Shown: positions 29,780 through 37,402 of the stretch, in pieces | Position numbering within the stretch: the stretch's first letter is position 1 | Layout of the letters: each line of letters starts with the position of its first letter | Source of the DNA: a virus | Reading direction: 5' to 3' (one strand) | IMG/VR virus record: IMGVR_UViG_3300005340_000042 | Coordinates: 1-58,361 of that record | Length of the DNA stretch: 58,361 nt | Program-made: the position numbers and the translations under genes | Notes under the pieces: generated by a model | Told to the model about the DNA's origin: nothing | The model's input: the letters and a program-made list of their open reading frames with translations, nothing else | Database searches by the model: none

Positions 29780-30195
29780 TCGATCACCTCGAATCCGGCT
29801 GCGGCGAACGCCGCCACCAGTGCCTTCTCGATGTCCATGTGGGTGCCCTGACCAGCCCTGATTGCAGCCTCGACAATCTCCGGCGTCAGCTTGATCTGCG
29901 TGGCGACCTCGACGCAGTTACCGAGCGCCTTCAGGAACGGATGACCGTTCCCGATGCTGGACTGGTCAGCGGCACCGTCCCAGAACGCCTCACGCGCTCG
30001 CTGCCGCCGGTCGGAGATCTCCGTTTCGGTCGGGCGATCGGCGGGCGCCTTCAGGGTCTTGAGGCAGTCGTCGCAGTTCACGGCCTCGACGTTCAGTGCA
30101 GATCCCCAGTGCTCGCCGACCTTCCGGCCGCACGCCATGCGGTACTCATACGGGATCAGCAGGTGGATCCGGCCTTCCACGTCCTTCTCGCTCAT
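29776..30195 (-). CDS. Hypothetical zinc-binding protein (139 aa)
   Basis: N-terminal strand IHLLIPYEYRMACGRKV with C20 and a later CDDC pair (about 38-41) suggest a zinc ribbon. The C-terminal half is helical (RQRAREAFWDGAA, KLTPEIVEAAIRAG, IEKALVAAFAAAGFEVIE). ATG 30195 and the stop both overlap neighbours. The function is unknown. Confidence 0.68.
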   Translation of the reverse strand: MSEKDVEGRIHLLIPYEYRMACGRKVGEHWGSALNVEAVNCDDCLKTLKAPADRPTETEISDRRQRAREAFWDGAADQSSIGNGHPFLKALGNCVEVATQIKLTPEIVEAAIRAGQGTHMDIEKALVAAFAAAGFEVIE

Positions 30196-30554
30196 GCCGC
30201 GAGCCCCAGCGACCCGGCGAACAGCCAGAAGAACATGGCGATGGCGGGGGCGGTCATCACGTAGCCGAGCACCAGGCCGGCCACGGCCATGCCGCGCCCG
30301 TCCGCCCGGCCGTCGCGGGTCTGCGACATCCCGACATGACCGAGCAGGATGGCGGCGATGCACGGCAGGCCGAGGAAACACCAGCCAGCGAACACGCCCA
30401 TCACGCCGAGCACCAGCGAGGTGACCGCGGCCGAGCTGGACGGGCGCGGCGGCACGATGCCGTAGTACGTCGGCCCGTAGCTCATCCCGCACGGGCCGGG
30501 CACCAGCTGCTGCTGTACCGGAGCGGGTGCGGGTGGAGGTAGTGGTTGCGTCAT
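30192..30554 (-). CDS. DUF4190-like membrane protein (120 aa)
   Basis: Pro-rich N-terminus (about 1-40), then SSAAVTSLVLGVMGVFAGW ... AAILLGHVGMSQTRDGRAD and AVAGLVLGYVMTAPAIAMF, the two-helix DUF4190 pattern with the GHxxxxxxR segment between. ATG 30554 lies 7 nt after TAAGGT, so a leaderless mRNA is likely. First gene of the three-gene unit ending with the metzincin. Confidence 0.78.
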   Translation of the reverse strand: MTQPLPPPAPAPVQQQLVPGPCGMSYGPTYYGIVPPRPSSSAAVTSLVLGVMGVFAGWCFLGLPCIAAILLGHVGMSQTRDGRADGRGMAVAGLVLGYVMTAPAIAMFFWLFAGSLGLAA

Positions 30555-30561
30555 GAGCGGA

Positions 30562-30591
30562 ACCTTACAGTCATGCCCGACAGGTTGTCAA
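30562..30591 (-). promoter_or_regulatory. Promoter of the GCATG family
   Basis: Minus strand: TTGACA (30591-30586), 18-nt spacer ACCTGTCGGGCATGACTG, TAAGGT (30567-30562). The -35 is adjacent to the stop of the Excalibur gene. Confidence 0.82.
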
Positions 30592-31179
30592 TCAGTTGCC
30601 CACGACGGGTGGAACCTCAGGAGCGTCAGGACTCGGCGACTCTTCCGGATCCGGGCTCGGTGACGCCGGCCGGGCTGAGGTCGGGCTCGGAGCAGCGCTC
30701 GTCTTGATCGGGCCGCCGAAGTTCTCACACGCCCAGTTGTCCCGGTCGCGGTCGTGACGCAACTCGTACGCGGGGTGTCCGGCCGGCACGCCACCGGGGT
30801 GCATCTTGCGCAGCTCCGTGCAGTTCGCGAAGCGCTGCGGCGCCGGCGCCTTCGGCCGGGTCGGCGCTGGCAAGCGGGTCTTGATGCGCTTCGGGGTCGG
30901 CGCGAGGGTCTTCCTGGCCGGCGGGCGCTGCGCCCGTGCCGTAGTCACTGGAGCGACCCGGCCGGGTGCGGTGGTCGGCATCCTGAGCATGGACGGCTGG
31001 ATCTCGGCGGCACGCGCCTGCTTCGGCTGGTTGCGGGTGACATTCGCCGCCCAGACCAGCGTGCCGGAGAAGAACAGCAGCGCGGCCAGGAGGAACCCTC
31101 CCGCCCAGCGCTGTGCCGTTCGCGACCCCAGCCTGCTCGCACGTCGATGCGGCGCCGGGAACCTCTGCGTCCCGCTCAT
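30592..31179 (-). CDS. Excalibur-domain membrane-anchored protein (195 aa)
   Basis: One membrane anchor (about 27-46, GGFLLAALLFFSGTLVWAA), a Pro/Lys/Arg-rich spacer (about 55-115), then an Excalibur calcium-binding domain (about 117-153): FANCTELRKMHPGGV ... DRDRDNWACE. The C-terminus is Ser/Pro-rich. The domain would sit outside the membrane. The stop is adjacent to the next promoter. Role unknown; perhaps envelope modification during infection. Confidence 0.8.
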   Translation of the reverse strand: MSGTQRFPAPHRRASRLGSRTAQRWAGGFLLAALLFFSGTLVWAANVTRNQPKQARAAEIQPSMLRMPTTAPGRVAPVTTARAQRPPARKTLAPTPKRIKTRLPAPTRPKAPAPQRFANCTELRKMHPGGVPAGHPAYELRHDRDRDNWACENFGGPIKTSAAPSPTSARPASPSPDPEESPSPDAPEVPPVVGN

Positions 31180-31373
31180 GATCCGTCCTCCTGGTGTCCA
31201 TTCCGATCCGTGTCGTCGGACAGAATCGCACGGACCCGGTCGATCACGTCGCCCATGGCCGCCCTGTCTCCGGTGTTCTGCGCACGGAACGTGCCGGGAT
31301 CGTTAACCAGTCGCCCGATGCTCAGCAGCTTCGTCAGCTCGGCGGGATCCCCGATGTCACCCATCGCACCCAT
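31176..31373 (-). CDS. Small hypothetical protein (65 aa)
   Basis: MGAMGDIGDPAELTKLLSIG then DVIDRVRAILSDDTDRNG; helical and acidic. ATG 31373 is preferred because GGGAGG lies 9 nt upstream; a second ATG directly after that site is unlikely. The stop overlaps the Excalibur gene start. Confidence 0.6.
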   Translation of the reverse strand: MGAMGDIGDPAELTKLLSIGRLVNDPGTFRAQNTGDRAAMGDVIDRVRAILSDDTDRNGHQEDGS

Positions 31374-31412
31374 GACAAACATCCTCCCGGTCTCGATGTC
31401 ACGAAACGAAAG

Positions 31413-31440
31413 GGCCCCGGAAGCGGCAACTTCCGGGGTC
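31413..31440 (-). terminator. Terminator after the SSB-like gene
   Basis: On the minus strand, GACCCCGGAAG, loop TTGCCG, CTTCCGGGGCC then CTTTCGTTTC, a U-rich end. Confidence 0.85.
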
Positions 31441-31458
31441 CTGCTCACTGCGGGTGGA

Positions 31459-32154
31459 TCAGTTCTTCGGCGCGGTGCTCGGGTTGATCGGCTCCAGCTT
31501 GGAGCCGTGCTCGCGCCACCAGCCGATGGCGATCGCACGCTGCTCCGGTGTCGGGTCCACCATCACCCACGAGAACTTCGGCGCGTCGCCCTGCCGGTTG
31601 CGGCCGACCCAGTCCGAGTAGCGCTTCTCGATCTGCGCCATCGTCACGCCCTTGTCGCGGTCCGCCTTCTGCGGGCCACGGGCCGGGATCCCCAGGAACG
31701 GCCGGCCGTCACGGTGGGACTTCTTGATCTTGCCGATGATCGCGCCCTGCGGAATCCAGTGGTTCGCGTTGGTGTACGGGTTGGCGGCGGACACGTCGTC
31801 CACCACGAACTCCTTCACCTCGTCCTCGGTGCCTTTCTCGGCGTTGCCCTTCTCGGTGTAGTACCAGGACATCCGGCCGCCGGTCAGCACGGTCAGGTCC
31901 ACGGTGTAGCACTCGCGGGTCTTGCCGGGGTTGAGCGGGTCCTTGGCGTCCGGGTCGAACGACCGGGGGATGATCACGACCAGGCGACCGGCCAGGGCGT
32001 CCATGGTCGGACTCGGGGAGAAGTCGCCGCGGTAGTCCGAGCTGGTGGCGAACGGGTCGGCGCTGTCCGCGGCCCCGGTGAACGGGTCGGCGGCCGGAGC
32101 CGCCGTGCCGGCGGAGCCAGCGACCTGAGCAGCGGCGAACGGGTCGACAGTCAT
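31459..32154 (-). CDS. SSB-like DNA-binding protein (231 aa)
   Basis: Probably binds single-stranded DNA in replication or recombination. N-terminal disordered region with three DPF motifs (VDPFAAAQ, ADPFTGA, ADPFATS), then an OB-like beta region (LAGRLVVIIPRSFDP, CYTVDLTVLTGGRMSWYY, VKEFVVDDVSAANPY, QGAIIGKIKKS, PFLGIPARGP). This type recurs next to RecB-like nucleases in actinophages. ATG 32154 has GGAAGAGAG upstream. A 400-nt structured intergenic region precedes it. Confidence 0.65.
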   Translation of the reverse strand: MTVDPFAAAQVAGSAGTAAPAADPFTGAADSADPFATSSDYRGDFSPSPTMDALAGRLVVIIPRSFDPDAKDPLNPGKTRECYTVDLTVLTGGRMSWYYTEKGNAEKGTEDEVKEFVVDDVSAANPYTNANHWIPQGAIIGKIKKSHRDGRPFLGIPARGPQKADRDKGVTMAQIEKRYSDWVGRNRQGDAPKFSWVMVDPTPEQRAIAIGWWREHGSKLEPINPSTAPKN

Positions 32155-32551
32155 GCGGTTCTCTCTTCCTGCGGTTCTGATGATTCAACTGGGTGGTGCC
32201 GTAGGTGCCCGTCTCTCCGGGCTGTCACGGCCTCTGCCTTCCGTCCTCGGCGTACCAGTTTCCACGCGCCTGGTAGGGGATCGGCCATCGTGCACCGAGT
32301 GCTGCGACCTACGCGACTTGTTCCCGTACGTGGGGAGGCGAGGAGTCGAACCTCGCAAGTGCAGGGGGTGACACCCCTTGCGTCAGCGTCTACCTTTCCG
32401 CCACTCCCCCTGGTGCTACCCGAGCCGACCTCACTTCCGGGGTTGAGTCCGGTGAGCAACGGCTCGGGCAACCTGGCCACTATGCCAGGCTCGTCCGGTT
32501 CTACGTTTTCAGAGAGGGTAGTACCGGCAACCCCGCCCTCTGACCAGAACT
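32155..32551 (-). other. Structured intergenic region with tRNA-like element and hairpins
   Basis: About 400 bp without a gene. Hairpins include GCCGT/ACGGC enclosing GCCC/GGGC (32199-32231), a tRNA-like unit (32331-32409), CCCGAGCCG/CGGCTCGGG (about 32419-32468) enclosing CTCAC/GTGAG, CCTGGC/GCCAGG (about 32471-32488) and CAGAGaGGG/CCCTCTG (about 32510-32542). It is the leader of the SSB-like gene on the minus strand. Possibly a cluster of degenerate tRNAs or a regulatory leader. Confidence 0.5.
32331..32409 (-). tRNA. tRNA-like element, Leu-like body with an abnormal anticodon arm
   Basis: Minus strand: acceptor GGGGAG/CTCCCC, D arm GCG-GAAAGGTAGA-CGC as in tRNA-Leu, T arm CGAGG-TTCGACT-CCTCG, no encoded CCA. 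The best anticodon stem is TGACG/TGTCA with loop CAAGGGG, which lacks U33; an alternative hairpin GGGG-TGTCA-CCCC competes with it. Acceptor plus T stem pair as 6+6 rather than 7+5. Probably a degenerate or mimic tRNA rather than a standard one. Confidence 0.45.
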
Positions 32552-33751
32552 CTACCGCATGGCCAGTTCTGATTGCAACTGGCCGACACGTTCCTGCGCC
32601 AGCTCGATCAGCTCCGGCGCCTCGTGCACACCGGCCTTCACGATCTCCGACCAGAGTGCGCTGCCCTCGGCCAGGGAGGACACCGAACCGATCCGGCGGG
32701 CGTACGCCTCGACCACCGTGAGCACCGGCGCCGGCCGCAGCAGGCCCCAGGTCTGCGCCTTGCTCTTGGCCTCCGAGCGCATACGGTCCACTTGGTAACA
32801 CAGCTCCAGCGCCTCGCGGCCCTTGTCCAGGTCCACGTTAAAGAAGTCCACGCCGTCCGGGTCGCCCGTGCTGGTGGCCGCGTCCGCGTAGTGCAGACCG
32901 TTGACCGGCATCCACGCCACCACCGCGAAGTCCTGCGCGACCGGCGGCATCTCGACGTAGCACTGCCTCGCCCGGTCCCACATCGCATCAGCCATCGCAT
33001 ACGCGGCCAGCTGCGCGGAGATCTCCAGCCACGTCCAGAACCGCTTCTGGCTCTTGAGGTCACCGATCTTGTGATCAAAGTTCGCGTTATCCCACAAGAT
33101 CCGGTCGAGGGTGCCGGCGAGCCCGTACCGCAGCACGACCACCTTGCGCTCGATCATGTCCGGCAGGACCACCAGCCCCTGAGCATCCAGGCCCTCCCGG
33201 TAGTTGCGGATCTTGCCGTGCCATACCTTCCGGGCGAAGTGCATGAGCCCGAGGTCGTCGGCCTCCGTGAAGCCGTGGAACGCCGTTCCGAGATTCGCGC
33301 CCTCATCCGCGCCGACCGCGGCCAGCACCTTGCCCGCGATCGACTCCAGCCCCTGGCGCATCGCGCGGTCGTCCGAACGATCGGTGGTCGCCACCGTCGC
33401 GCAGGCCAGATCGTAGAGGTCGGGACGCTGCACGAACCCGAGCACGAGCAGTCGCTGATGCCAGAGGTCCAGTGCCCGTGCTTCGGCGATGGCCTTCACC
33501 ATCGTGGTGACCCGCTGCCACCCACCCTTGCGCGGGCCGCCGGTGCCGATCTGTAGCTGACCGTGGCACGTGTCGCACCACTCATTCCGTCCGACCGGGG
33601 CGCACGCGGGGCACTCGGTGACCATCAGATCCGGCAGGCGGTAGCGGCCGGCGGTGATCCGCTCCGGATCGTCTTCGCCGTCCTGGCCGAACAGCTGCGA
33701 TGGCACGACGAACGGATCCCCGTCCGCTCCCGCCCGGTGGTCAATCGGCAT
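32552..33751 (-). CDS. RecB/Cas4-type PD-(D/E)XK nuclease (399 aa)
   Basis: Exonuclease-like protein of phage recombination. N-terminal zinc site CPAC ... CDTCHG (about 48-63), a helical middle, then the nuclease core: YGLAGTLDRILWDNANFDH (about 209-227), IGDLKSQKRFWTWLEISAQL (about 229-248, the D-x-K pair of the PD-(D/E)XK fold with the QLAAYA helix). Located upstream of the SSB-like gene, as in many actinophage recombination modules. Confidence 0.82.
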   Translation of the reverse strand: MPIDHRAGADGDPFVVPSQLFGQDGEDDPERITAGRYRLPDLMVTECPACAPVGRNEWCDTCHGQLQIGTGGPRKGGWQRVTTMVKAIAEARALDLWHQRLLVLGFVQRPDLYDLACATVATTDRSDDRAMRQGLESIAGKVLAAVGADEGANLGTAFHGFTEADDLGLMHFARKVWHGKIRNYREGLDAQGLVVLPDMIERKVVVLRYGLAGTLDRILWDNANFDHKIGDLKSQKRFWTWLEISAQLAAYAMADAMWDRARQCYVEMPPVAQDFAVVAWMPVNGLHYADAATSTGDPDGVDFFNVDLDKGREALELCYQVDRMRSEAKSKAQTWGLLRPAPVLTVVEAYARRIGSVSSLAEGSALWSEIVKAGVHEAPELIELAQERVGQLQSELAMR

Positions 33752-33914
33752 GGCTCGCGTGCTCCCATTCCCCGTAACCGTCGGCCCTGATCAGGTCGCC
33801 GGCGCCGATGTCGTCCCCGCAGTCCGAGCACTGGCCGGCGAAAGCGGCCTCGAACGCACGAGGGACGTTAGCCTCACCGGGTGACAGAAACGGGTCGTCG
33901 CCTTCTGTCGTCAT
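33741..33914 (-). CDS. Small zinc-ribbon protein (57 aa)
   Basis: CSDCGDDIGAGDLIRADG with a following GEWEHASH gives a CxxC plus HxxxH-like zinc site. ATG 33914 overlaps the previous stop (TGATG), and the gene overlaps the nuclease start by 11 nt. Confidence 0.65.
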   Translation of the reverse strand: MTTEGDDPFLSPGEANVPRAFEAAFAGQCSDCGDDIGAGDLIRADGYGEWEHASHAD

Positions 33915-34336
33915 CACTTCCCCCTGTCGTCGTGCAGTTTCGCGATCGGGCCCTTGTGCGGCGAGCGCGGATTGACGCAGCGCTCCCGGCGCTTGGCGCC
34001 GCAGGTCGGGCACGGGTGCTGCAGGCGCTGGTCCCGTAGCGACACCGGCCCGCGGATCGCCGCCGCGGTCTTCGTCATCCGCGGCGACATCACGCCGTCC
34101 GGAGGCTGCCTGTTCCCCCACGCCGTGTCGTTGATCCCGCCACCACGGGTGCCGGAAATGCTCGGCATCCCCCGAGTGTGCCGGTGGAGCCCGGCGAGAA
34201 TGTTGTGGATCATCTTCAGGCTGACGCCGTACTCCGCGGCCAGCACGTTCATGCCCGCCCCGCCGTAGCCCTTGTTCGCGTACCGGCGCCGGATCTCCAG
34301 CGCCTGCTCTTTGCTCAGCGGACTGTCCCGGCTCAC
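33914..34336 (-). CDS. HTH and zinc-finger protein (140 aa)
   Basis: Residues about 8-48 form an HTH (LSKEQALEIRRRYANKGY, LAAEYGVSLKMIHNILAG), and the C-terminus (about 108-138) carries CPTCGAKRRERCVNPRSP followed by H and H/R residues, a zinc ribbon common in actinobacterial phage proteins. It probably binds DNA. GTG/ATG start overlaps the helicase stop. Confidence 0.72.
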   Translation of the reverse strand: MSRDSPLSKEQALEIRRRYANKGYGGAGMNVLAAEYGVSLKMIHNILAGLHRHTRGMPSISGTRGGGINDTAWGNRQPPDGVMSPRMTKTAAAIRGPVSLRDQRLQHPCPTCGAKRRERCVNPRSPHKGPIAKLHDDRGK

Positions 34337-36210
34337 GAGCGGGCCCCGGCCTTCACGAACGCCACCAGCGGGTCGATCACCCTGGCCGCCGTACCGGCGT
34401 CGATCGCCTCCGCCACTTGGCCCTTGGTGATCAGCTCACCGGCCGGTGTGAACGGGCGCGCCGGGATGGCCGCGACATTGATCACCGCGCCGGCAACCGA
34501 ATGAGTAGGCGGACCCTTGGGCTCACCACCACTCCACACCGCGTCCCGGAAGTGGCCGAAGCGCTGCGCCAGCGTCAGCGCCGCGGCGGTCGCCGGGTCC
34601 TTGCGCCAGCGCGCTTTCTTGGTGGTCAGGGTCTGCGTGCCGAACCCACCGCGCTCGCTCGCCTCCTCCTCGGCCCACGCCAGCGCCATCTCGAACGTGA
34701 GGCCGCGGTGCTCGGTCATCGCCGCGGTGGCATACCTCTGGCCGCGCTTGACCGCCTTGGCGCACCACACCACGTCGTAGGTGCCGGGATCGCCCTCGAT
34801 CGAGTCGGCCAGGAAGACGTACCCGTCCGTACCCGCGCTGAGCCAGTACGTTCCGTCCGGAGTCTTTCCCCAGGTCCGCTTACTGTCGGCGCCGAGTGGG
34901 TCGAAATCCCTGGTGTCGGCCGGGCCGAGATACCAGGCGGGCGCCTCCGGCGTGCCCGAGCCGATCTCCTCCTGATCCTCTTCCAGGATCAGGTCTTCCA
35001 GCTGCAGCAGCGACAGGTCTTCGCTGAGGTCGTCGCGATCGAGGTCGTCACGAGTGGACAGATCGACCAGTGACTGCAGGCCGTGCATCCGGCTCACACC
35101 GACCACGTCCAGGATCAGCGCGTGCCCACGGGCGTCGGACTTCAGCGACAGGTCGGGGCGCAGCACGCGCCCCACCATCTGCTGGTAGAGGCCGCTGCTC
35201 TTGGTCGGCCGTGCGATCACCGCGCAGCTGACGGTCGGTTCGTCGAACCCCTCGGTCAGCACCATGCAGTTGCTGACCACCTGCGTCTCACCCGACTTGA
35301 GCCGGGTCAGGATCCCGCGCCGCTCATCGCGCCCCAGCCCGCCGTGCACCACCTCGGTGACGATGCCCTGAGCGTTGAACGCCTCCGCGAACGCGTACGC
35401 GCTGTCCACGGTCGGGGCGAAGATCAGGCCCTTGCGGTCGATCGCGTGCTCGGTGTACGCCTTCGCCACGATCTCCGGCGCCATCGCCTCCACCAGCGCC
35501 TCGCCCAGCGCACCCTCCTGGTAGTCCCCGCCGGACTGCCGGACCTCTTTCAGGTTCAGGTCGGGGACCTCGACGCGCTTGCCCTTCACGTCCAGCAGGT
35601 AGCCGGCGCGGATCAGGAACGCGATCGAGACGCGAATGGCCACGCTCTGCCACACGTCGGAGAGCTTGCTCTTGTCCCCGCGCACGAGCGTGGCGGTGAA
35701 CCCCGCGGTAATCGGGTGTCCGTGCCACCCCGGCCGGCACGCGGTGCCGCAGGCGACCGGCTCACCATCGGCGTTGATCGCGCCGAAGTGCTGCAGGATC
35801 GTCTGGTAGGTGCGGGCGGTGGCGTGGTGGCATTCGTCAACCACGATCAACCCGACGTTGCGCAGCTTGTTCCGGCGGGAAATCGAGCGCAGGGACTGCA
35901 CACTGGCCGAGATGATCTCGGCGTGCACCTCGTTACGCTCGGCCTTGACGATGCCGATCCTGCGGTCGGGGTTGACCATCGACATCTTGTGAGCGGCCTG
36001 GTTCACCAGCTCATCGGTGTGCGACAGGATCAGCACCCGCTTGCCAGGGTTGGCGCGCAGGTACTCATCGGCCAGGTGAGAGAACACCACCGTCTTGCCC
36101 GCGCCGGTCGCCAGCACGGACGCCGGACGCCAGACACCGGCGTCCCACTGCTCGTGAATCGCCTTGATCGTCTTGGTCTGGTAGTCCCGGAGCTTCGCGA
36201 GCGCGCTCAT
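34333..36210 (-). CDS. SF2 DEAD/DEAH-type helicase (625 aa)
   Basis: ATP-dependent DNA helicase with clear motifs: LRDYQTKTIKAI (Q-like, 7-18), LATGAGKTVV (I, 33-42), VDECHHA (II, about 124), GFTATLVRGD (III), then domain 2 with GLIFAPTVDSAYAF (IV), NCMVLTEGFDEP (V) and QQMVGRVLRP (VI). The C-terminal 200 residues are an accessory region. ATG 36210 is chosen (ATGA overlap, GGAG 8 nt upstream) over GTG 36216. Likely works with the primase-helicase and the nuclease in replication and recombination. Confidence 0.88.
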   Translation of the reverse strand: MSALAKLRDYQTKTIKAIHEQWDAGVWRPASVLATGAGKTVVFSHLADEYLRANPGKRVLILSHTDELVNQAAHKMSMVNPDRRIGIVKAERNEVHAEIISASVQSLRSISRRNKLRNVGLIVVDECHHATARTYQTILQHFGAINADGEPVACGTACRPGWHGHPITAGFTATLVRGDKSKLSDVWQSVAIRVSIAFLIRAGYLLDVKGKRVEVPDLNLKEVRQSGGDYQEGALGEALVEAMAPEIVAKAYTEHAIDRKGLIFAPTVDSAYAFAEAFNAQGIVTEVVHGGLGRDERRGILTRLKSGETQVVSNCMVLTEGFDEPTVSCAVIARPTKSSGLYQQMVGRVLRPDLSLKSDARGHALILDVVGVSRMHGLQSLVDLSTRDDLDRDDLSEDLSLLQLEDLILEEDQEEIGSGTPEAPAWYLGPADTRDFDPLGADSKRTWGKTPDGTYWLSAGTDGYVFLADSIEGDPGTYDVVWCAKAVKRGQRYATAAMTEHRGLTFEMALAWAEEEASERGGFGTQTLTTKKARWRKDPATAAALTLAQRFGHFRDAVWSGGEPKGPPTHSVAGAVINVAAIPARPFTPAGELITKGQVAEAIDAGTAARVIDPLVAFVKAGARS

Positions 36211-36599
36211 TTCCACAGCTCCGTTACCGGTCCGGTCAGCTCGTCACGCCGCCAGTCAGCGCCGTTGCCACCCTGCAGCCAGTACACCCCGGCGCCGACT
36301 CGGCGGAACATGTCCCCGTCACCGTCGATCAGGAAGTCCGGATCGCCGCGCATTCCGGTTGCCGCCTGAAGCGCGCCCCGGTGCTCACGCACGCTCGCCA
36401 GCTCCCACTCCAGCTCGGCAACGCGCATCTCCGCGTCCGCCAGGCGGCGCAAGGTGCGCTTTCCGTTCGCGAAAGGCAAATTCGCCTGCCGCGACAGGAT
36501 CTCATCCGTGGCGCGCTCCAACTCCGGCGACAGATCGAGCCCGGCCGCCCATACGGGACGACCGGGCTCGCTGCCCTGCTCGTTCTTGTTCGCGGTCAT
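36207..36599 (-). CDS. Hypothetical coiled-coil protein (130 aa)
   Basis: Helical N-terminal two thirds: LSPELERATDEILSRQA, RTLRRLADAEMRVAELEWEL; the C-terminus has a beta-like GVYWLQGGNGADWRRDEL. ATG 36599 lies 7 nt after TACAAT, so it is probably leaderless. Its stop overlaps the helicase start. The function is unknown. Confidence 0.7.
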   Translation of the reverse strand: MTANKNEQGSEPGRPVWAAGLDLSPELERATDEILSRQANLPFANGKRTLRRLADAEMRVAELEWELASVREHRGALQAATGMRGDPDFLIDGDGDMFRRVGAGVYWLQGGNGADWRRDELTGPVTELWK

Positions 36600-36606
36600 G
36601 TGTCCT

Positions 36607-36634
36607 ATTGTACCAACACCAGTCGTGATGTCAA
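36607..36634 (-). promoter_or_regulatory. Consensus promoter for the helicase unit
   Basis: Minus strand: TTGACA (36634-36629), 16-nt spacer, TACAAT (36612-36607). It lacks the GCATG motif of the repeated promoter family. The -35 overlaps the stop of the upstream gene. Confidence 0.78.
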
Positions 36635-37047
36635 CTGACGCGAAGCGAGGCGTAAGGCTTCCAGAACCACATGCCGTCGCACTCGCGACTCGGCTCGGTC
36701 GCCGGCGGCCCGCAGTGCACCAGCACCCGTCTCTGGCCGAGCAGCACCGCGGTCGGGATAGGGGTGACCTCCGGCACGCTGGCGGTACGCAGGGAGGTCA
36801 GGTGCCAGTGCGGCTTGCGCGGGTTGCCGCTGTGCGGGCAGACGTACGGGTACATCGCCTTTTGCGCGCTGAATCCCGCCAGCGCCCGCCACATCTCGTC
36901 AGCGCAGTCCTGTGCCCGCTTACGCCCGTTGTACTTCCACTTGCCGCCGGCGCCCTCACACTTCGGGTCGCCGCTCTTGGCTGAGCGGGCGTACCGCGCG
37001 ATCACCTCATCGATGATCGCGCGTACCTTCTCGTCCACGGCGTTCAC
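36631..37047 (-). CDS. Hypothetical Cys/His-containing protein (138 aa)
   Basis: GTG 37047 overlaps the previous stop (GTGA). VDEKVRAIIDEVIARYARS is a helix, followed by CEGAGGKWKYNGRKRAQDC and YVCPHSGNPRKPHWHL, suggesting a zinc-stabilised fold. It ends GMWFWKPYASLRVS. The function is unknown. Confidence 0.68.
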   Translation of the reverse strand: MNAVDEKVRAIIDEVIARYARSAKSGDPKCEGAGGKWKYNGRKRAQDCADEMWRALAGFSAQKAMYPYVCPHSGNPRKPHWHLTSLRTASVPEVTPIPTAVLLGQRRVLVHCGPPATEPSRECDGMWFWKPYASLRVS

Positions 37048-37220
37048 GATGCGCTCGGGTTGTTGCGCCGGCACAGTACCGAGTGCGTGCCGTACCCGCC
37101 GTGACACATCCGGCAGCAGACCTTCCCGTGCTTGTTCACCTTCCGCCCGCACACGCACTTGCCCATCATGGCGTTGAGCACCGCCCGCCTGAACGCGCGT
37201 TGCCCCTCAGTCTCAGTCAC
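37044..37220 (-). CDS. Small zinc-finger protein (58 aa)
   Basis: MMGKCVCGRKVNKHGKVCCR then MCHGGYGTH: CxC, CC, CxH pattern consistent with a zinc ribbon. GTG 37220 and the stop both overlap neighbours (GTGA). Confidence 0.68.
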   Translation of the reverse strand: MTETEGQRAFRRAVLNAMMGKCVCGRKVNKHGKVCCRMCHGGYGTHSVLCRRNNPSAS

Positions 37221-37402
37221 GGTTCCACCCGAAGCGGGATGAAGTTAGTGACCATCAGAAATCCTCGGATTCCCTCGTCTTGGCGAAGCTGGGCTTCGAT
37301 CTTTCGCACGTCATCGATGTGCGAGATCGGAGCATCGAGAGCACTTTCGCAACTGGCAATCCCGTTCGAGTGCGAGAAGGTCACGAAGTAGACATGCCTC
37401 AT
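37217..37402 (-). CDS. Small hypothetical protein (61 aa)
   Basis: Begins RHVYFVTFSHSNGIASCESA and ends IRGFLMVTNFIPLRVEP, two strands around a helix (SHIDDVRKIEAQLRQ). Base use is less GC-rich than the neighbours. It overlaps both flanking genes by 4 nt. Confidence 0.65.
   Translation of the reverse strand: MRHVYFVTFSHSNGIASCESALDAPISHIDDVRKIEAQLRQDEGIRGFLMVTNFIPLRVEP

Noticed and set aside
30754-32721. 655-codon plus-strand frame across 30.7-32.7 kb
   Set aside because: It spans the Excalibur gene, the SSB-like gene and a structured region on the opposite strand; composition is that of a shadow frame.
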